In this document: positions 7,945 to 9,692 of the stretch, piece after piece
Numbering within the stretch: position 1 is the first letter of the stretch
Layout of the letters: every line of letters starts with the position of its first letter
DNA from: an uncultured Acetobacteraceae bacterium
GTDB taxonomy: Bacteria > Pseudomonadota > Alphaproteobacteria > Acetobacterales > Acetobacteraceae
Reading direction: 5' to 3'
Assembly: GCA_943912335.1 (NCBI GenBank)
Contig: CALTUD010000055.1
Span: forward strand, 1 to 9,692
Length of the DNA stretch: 9,692 nucleotides
The notes under the pieces: model-generated
Told to the model about the DNA's origin: nothing
The model's input: only the letters and a program-made list of their open reading frames with translations
Database searches by the model: none
Translations under genes and position numbers: made by a program

Positions 7945-8115
7945 TCACTTGAATGTCCGATCTGCGGAAGGGACTCGGCCGATCCGCGTCCTCCATCCCT
8001 CCGCGCACCACAGATACTTGACCAGTGCCGCGATCGCGAGCACGAGCACGATCAGCGTGAGCAGGCCGAACAGGCCCATGCCCCATCCCATGCCCTGCAT
8101 GCAGTTTGTCATCAT
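7945..8115 (-). CDS. 56-residue Met-rich single-pass membrane peptide
   Basis: A short gene with a strong ribosome site: GGGAGG at 8126-8121, 5 nt before the ATG at 8115 and 8 nt before a second ATG at 8112. The peptide has a Met/Cys/Trp-rich head (MMTNCMQGMGWGMG), one strong transmembrane helix (about 15-37, GLFGLLTLIVLVLAIAALVKYLWC) and a basic tail (RTRIGR). Short Met-rich single-span proteins of this look accompany copper efflux genes in many proteobacteria; whether they bind Cu(I), assist pump assembly or sense metal is unknown. The same frame is open up to 8352, but the first 79 codons lie antisense to a MerR remnant and lack a comparable ribosome site. It is the first gene of the minus-strand run and would lie divergent from the original regulator. 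Confidence 0.75.
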   Translation of the reverse strand: MMTNCMQGMGWGMGLFGLLTLIVLVLAIAALVKYLWCAEGWRTRIGRVPSADRTFK

Positions 8116-8120
8116 GACGG

Positions 8121-8126
8121 CCTCCC
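8121..8126 (-). promoter_or_regulatory. Shine-Dalgarno site that sets the small-peptide start
   Basis: GGGAGG read on the minus strand, 5 nt from the ATG at 8115 and 8 nt from the ATG at 8112. It is the best ribosome site in this region and is the main reason to prefer the 56-residue product over the longer open frame. Confidence 0.7.
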
Positions 8127-8177
8127 ATGAGGCAATGATGCGGCCCGGCATGGCGATCCGCACGAACCATGACGACG

Positions 8178-8208
8178 TTGGCATTGTCCCGACTGTTTTC
8201 AATGCCAA
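8178..8208. promoter_or_regulatory. Perfect 9-bp inverted repeat, 13-bp spacer (operator-like)
   Basis: TTGGCATTG at 8178-8186 and CAATGCCAA at 8200-8208 are exact inverse complements separated by 13 bp. A third related half-site, GGCATT at 8213-8218, pairs with AATGCC at 8201-8206 across a 6-nt loop. The group lies between the MerR remnant and the small membrane-peptide gene, about 63 bp upstream of that start codon, where an operator would be expected. The spacer is longer than in usual MerR-family operators, so the binding protein, if any, is unknown. Confidence 0.5.
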
Positions 8209-8223
8209 GAAGGGCATTCCCGG

Positions 8224-8403
8224 ATGCGTTCCCCGCACGTCGCGAAGAACGACGTCATCGCCCGCACGCATCTGGCGGAGATCGACGGCAAGATGCGTGA
8301 CTTGCAGGCCCTGCGTCGGGAACTGGTCGCGATGATCGGGCAATGCCACCATGGCACCGTCGCCGACTGCCGTATCATTGAGGCGTTGGCACCGCGTCAG
8401 TGA
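8224..8403 (+). pseudogene. C-terminal remnant of a MerR-family metal regulator (CueR-like loop)
   Basis: The frame ending at the TGA at 8401-8403 reads a typical MerR-family C-terminus: a dimerisation helix (HLAEIDGKMRDLQALRREL, from 8269) and a metal loop C-HHGTVAD-C followed by RIIEAL. Two cysteines separated by seven residues is the spacing of the CueR Cu(I) loop, shorter than the eight of MerR. The helix-turn-helix and the rest of the N-terminal half are absent: in frame, a stop lies at 8170-8172, and no MerR winged-helix sequence is seen in any frame upstream. An ATG at 8224 would allow a 59-residue product, but without DNA-binding capacity. Recognisable homology starts around 8250. The stop lies 2 bp beyond the end of the convergent transporter gene. 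Its orientation, divergent from the cus run, is what a local copper regulator would have. Confidence 0.75.
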
Positions 8404-9446
8404 GCGTGGCCGTGCCGATGATGCAGGTCGGGATAATGCGGATGCCGATGGACCATCGGCATGTGCCGGTGCCGATGCGTGTGCGGTTCGCCCGTCGGAT
8501 CGCCAGGCCCGTGCGCATGCTGATGGTGTTCGTCATGGCGATGCCGGTGCTCATGTTCCATGGCCTCGTGCGCATGCTCGTGATCGTGGCGCTCCGACAG
8601 GTGGAGCCACAACCCGAAACCCATCAGGCCGCCGGCGATCAGCAACCTCAGCGACAAGGGATCGTGGAGCACCACAACCGCCAGCAGCGCGCCGACGAAC
8701 GGCGCAAGCGAGAAATAGGCCCCCGTGCGCGCGGCACCGAGATGGCGCAGGGCCAGCACGAACAGGACAAGGCTCACCCCGTAACCCATGAACCCCACGG
8801 CTCCAGCGGCGCCGAGTCCCCCGACAGTCGGCAGGACACCGCCCCTCCCGAACGCCAGCAGAAGATTGACCGTCCCTGCGACCAGCCCCTTGAGCATTGC
8901 GATCTGCATCGGATCGGCCGCAGAAAGTTTGCCGGTCAAGTTGTTGTCGATCCCCCAGCACAGGCAGGCCGCTGCGATGAACAGGGCGCCCTGGTCAAGC
9001 ATCGCATGCCCCTGCCATGATAATAACGCGGCGCCCGAGAGAATGGCGAAGGCGCCCAGCAGAAGCCGCCGGTCCACGTTCTCGCGGAATACGATCCAGG
9101 CAATCCCCATCGTCGCCAGCCCTTCGAGATTGAGCAACAGCGACGCGCTGGCCGCGTCGGTGCGCGCCAGCCCCAGCATCAACAGCAATGGGCCGGCAAT
9201 CCCACCCGCCAGGATCACCAACGCCAACCAGGGCAAGTCCCCACGCCGCAACGGCGCTTCCGCAACGGGGCGTCCACGCATCCAGCGCAACAGATGCACC
9301 GCCGCCAGACCGATCCCGGAACCGAGATAGAGCAGCCCGGCCATCATCCACGGATCGACGGAGCCAAGGAGAAGCTTGGCGAACGGTGTGCTGGCTCCAA
9401 ACAGGATCGCGGACAATAATGCGAAAAGGATGCCAATGCGGTTCAT
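8397..9446 (-). CDS. DMT/EamA-family transporter with long His-rich C-terminal tail
   Basis: A 349-residue inner-membrane protein. Residues 1-281 form the two EamA repeats with about ten hydrophobic segments, beginning ILFALLSAILFGASTPFAKLL, with a second half starting near ALFIAAACLCWGIDNNLTGKL. Residues 282-349 form a tail with 25 histidines, alternating with Arg, Glu and Asp, and ending PHYPDLHHRHGHAH. EamA members export small metabolites or are of unknown substrate; the tail strongly suggests binding of Ni, Co, Zn or Cu ions, either as a sensor, a reservoir or part of transport. The ATG has AGGA 7 nt upstream. It is in the same orientation as the cus genes but separated from them by the MerR remnant, so it is probably its own unit. 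Similar His-tailed DMT proteins are known to me from proteobacterial metal islands; the substrate is not assigned. Confidence 0.88.
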   Translation of the reverse strand: MNRIGILFALLSAILFGASTPFAKLLLGSVDPWMMAGLLYLGSGIGLAAVHLLRWMRGRPVAEAPLRRGDLPWLALVILAGGIAGPLLLMLGLARTDAASASLLLNLEGLATMGIAWIVFRENVDRRLLLGAFAILSGAALLSWQGHAMLDQGALFIAAACLCWGIDNNLTGKLSAADPMQIAMLKGLVAGTVNLLLAFGRGGVLPTVGGLGAAGAVGFMGYGVSLVLFVLALRHLGAARTGAYFSLAPFVGALLAVVVLHDPLSLRLLIAGGLMGFGLWLHLSERHDHEHAHEAMEHEHRHRHDEHHQHAHGPGDPTGEPHTHRHRHMPMVHRHPHYPDLHHRHGHAH

Positions 9447-9692
9447 GGCCCGATCCTACCGCACGGTGGCTCAATCGAGAATGGGCCCCGCTGCAAGCGA
9501 TGAGCAGACTACCGCCCGCGCTCTACGCTTCGATTTTGATGATAACGTGCCGGTTTTCCAAATGGATACACGATGCATGGACCGCACCGTCAAACGGCGA
9601 TCGTCACATTACTGGCCAGGACGACACCATTACTTCATCGCCGCTGCCGCCCCAGGTCTATGTCGACCCGTCTCCGCAGCATGCCAGTCGCC
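9447..9692. other. Right flank with an unrecognised open frame running off the window
   Basis: No known gene is recognisable here. One + frame is open without a stop from the ATG at 9445 (or the ATG at 9481) to the window end, about 82 codons, reading MGPAASDEQTTARALRFDFD from 9481. Neither ATG has a convincing ribosome site and the latter part (HHYFIAAAAPGLCRPVSAAC) has no motif I know. It may be the 5' end of a divergent gene or chance. All three minus-strand frames are interrupted. Confidence 0.3.
9565..9593 (-). promoter_or_regulatory. Possible sigma-70-like promoter for the DMT transporter
   Basis: On the minus strand TTGACG (9593-9588), a 17-nt spacer, then TGTATC (9570-9565). The -35 is good but the -10 is poor, and the leader to the ATG would be about 110 nt. 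A low-confidence candidate, the best seen in the flank. Confidence 0.2.

Noticed and set aside
8178..8208. Reading the 9-bp inverted repeat as transposon ends or a dif/res site.
   Set aside because: No flanking target duplication, transposase or recombinase is visible, and the arm/spacer lengths do not match a known core site.
7323..8335. Several overlapping + frames across the small-gene region.
   Set aside because: They lie antisense to genes with signal peptides, membrane helices and ribosome sites, and show Arg/Pro/Ser-rich shadow composition.
8116..8352. 79-codon N-terminal extension of the small membrane peptide.
   Set aside because: It is antisense to the MerR remnant, has no recognisable domain, and the internal start has a near-perfect ribosome site.
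8400..9020. A 206-codon + frame opposite the DMT transporter, starting inside the MerR stop region.
   Set aside because: It is the antisense of the His-rich tail (His codons read as Met/Val) and has no independent evidence.
9523..9602. Short minus-strand frame ending RHVIIKIEA before a TAG at 9525-9523, resembling the end of a gene.
   Set aside because: Only 26 codons remain after an upstream stop, and I could not recognise a family; it may be chance or a scar.

Overview
The window is GC-rich and looks like a metal-resistance segment of an alphaproteobacterium. Acetobacteraceae is my best guess, from the style of the CusB N-terminus, the His-tailed DMT transporter and the small accessory proteins; this is inferred from remembered family resemblance, not a search. 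No rRNA, tRNA, CRISPR array, intact transposase or replication gene is visible, so chromosome and plasmid cannot be told apart.

Layout: the left edge (5-1075, + strand) holds an ArsO-type flavin monooxygenase, normally an arsenic-resistance gene. It converges on the dominant feature, a six-gene run on the minus strand read from right to left. That run is a 56-residue Met-rich single-pass membrane peptide (8115-7945), a small exported Cys protein (7833-7462), an exported FixH/YtkA-like Met-cluster protein (7324-6914), a TolC-family outer-membrane factor (6912-5656), a CusB-type adaptor (5659-4283, GTG start) and a CusA-type RND pump (4286-1167). The last four genes are nearly seamless (1-nt gap, then two 4-nt start/stop overlaps), so they are almost certainly one translationally coupled unit. 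CusA keeps the three-methionine Cu(I)/Ag(I) site and the proton-relay residues, so the system probably exports monovalent copper or silver from periplasm or cytoplasm through the outer membrane. No CusF-like chaperone and no two-component regulator are present; the three small upstream proteins may do the metal delivery.

Right of the operon, on the + strand, is the C-terminal third of a MerR-family regulator (about 8224-8403). It retains a CueR-like Cys-x7-Cys loop but lacks the DNA-binding domain, which suggests the original divergent regulator of the operon was deleted. Next to it is a perfect 9-bp inverted repeat with a third half-site. Convergent with the remnant is a DMT/EamA transporter (9446-8397) with a 25-histidine C-terminal tail, another likely metal-handling protein. 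The final 246 bases hold only an unrecognised open frame that runs off the window.

The candidates for something less described are the small Met/Cys proteins replacing CusF, the two-module CusB N-terminus with one Met-less copy, the regulator remnant with its adjoining dyad array, and the His-tailed transporter.
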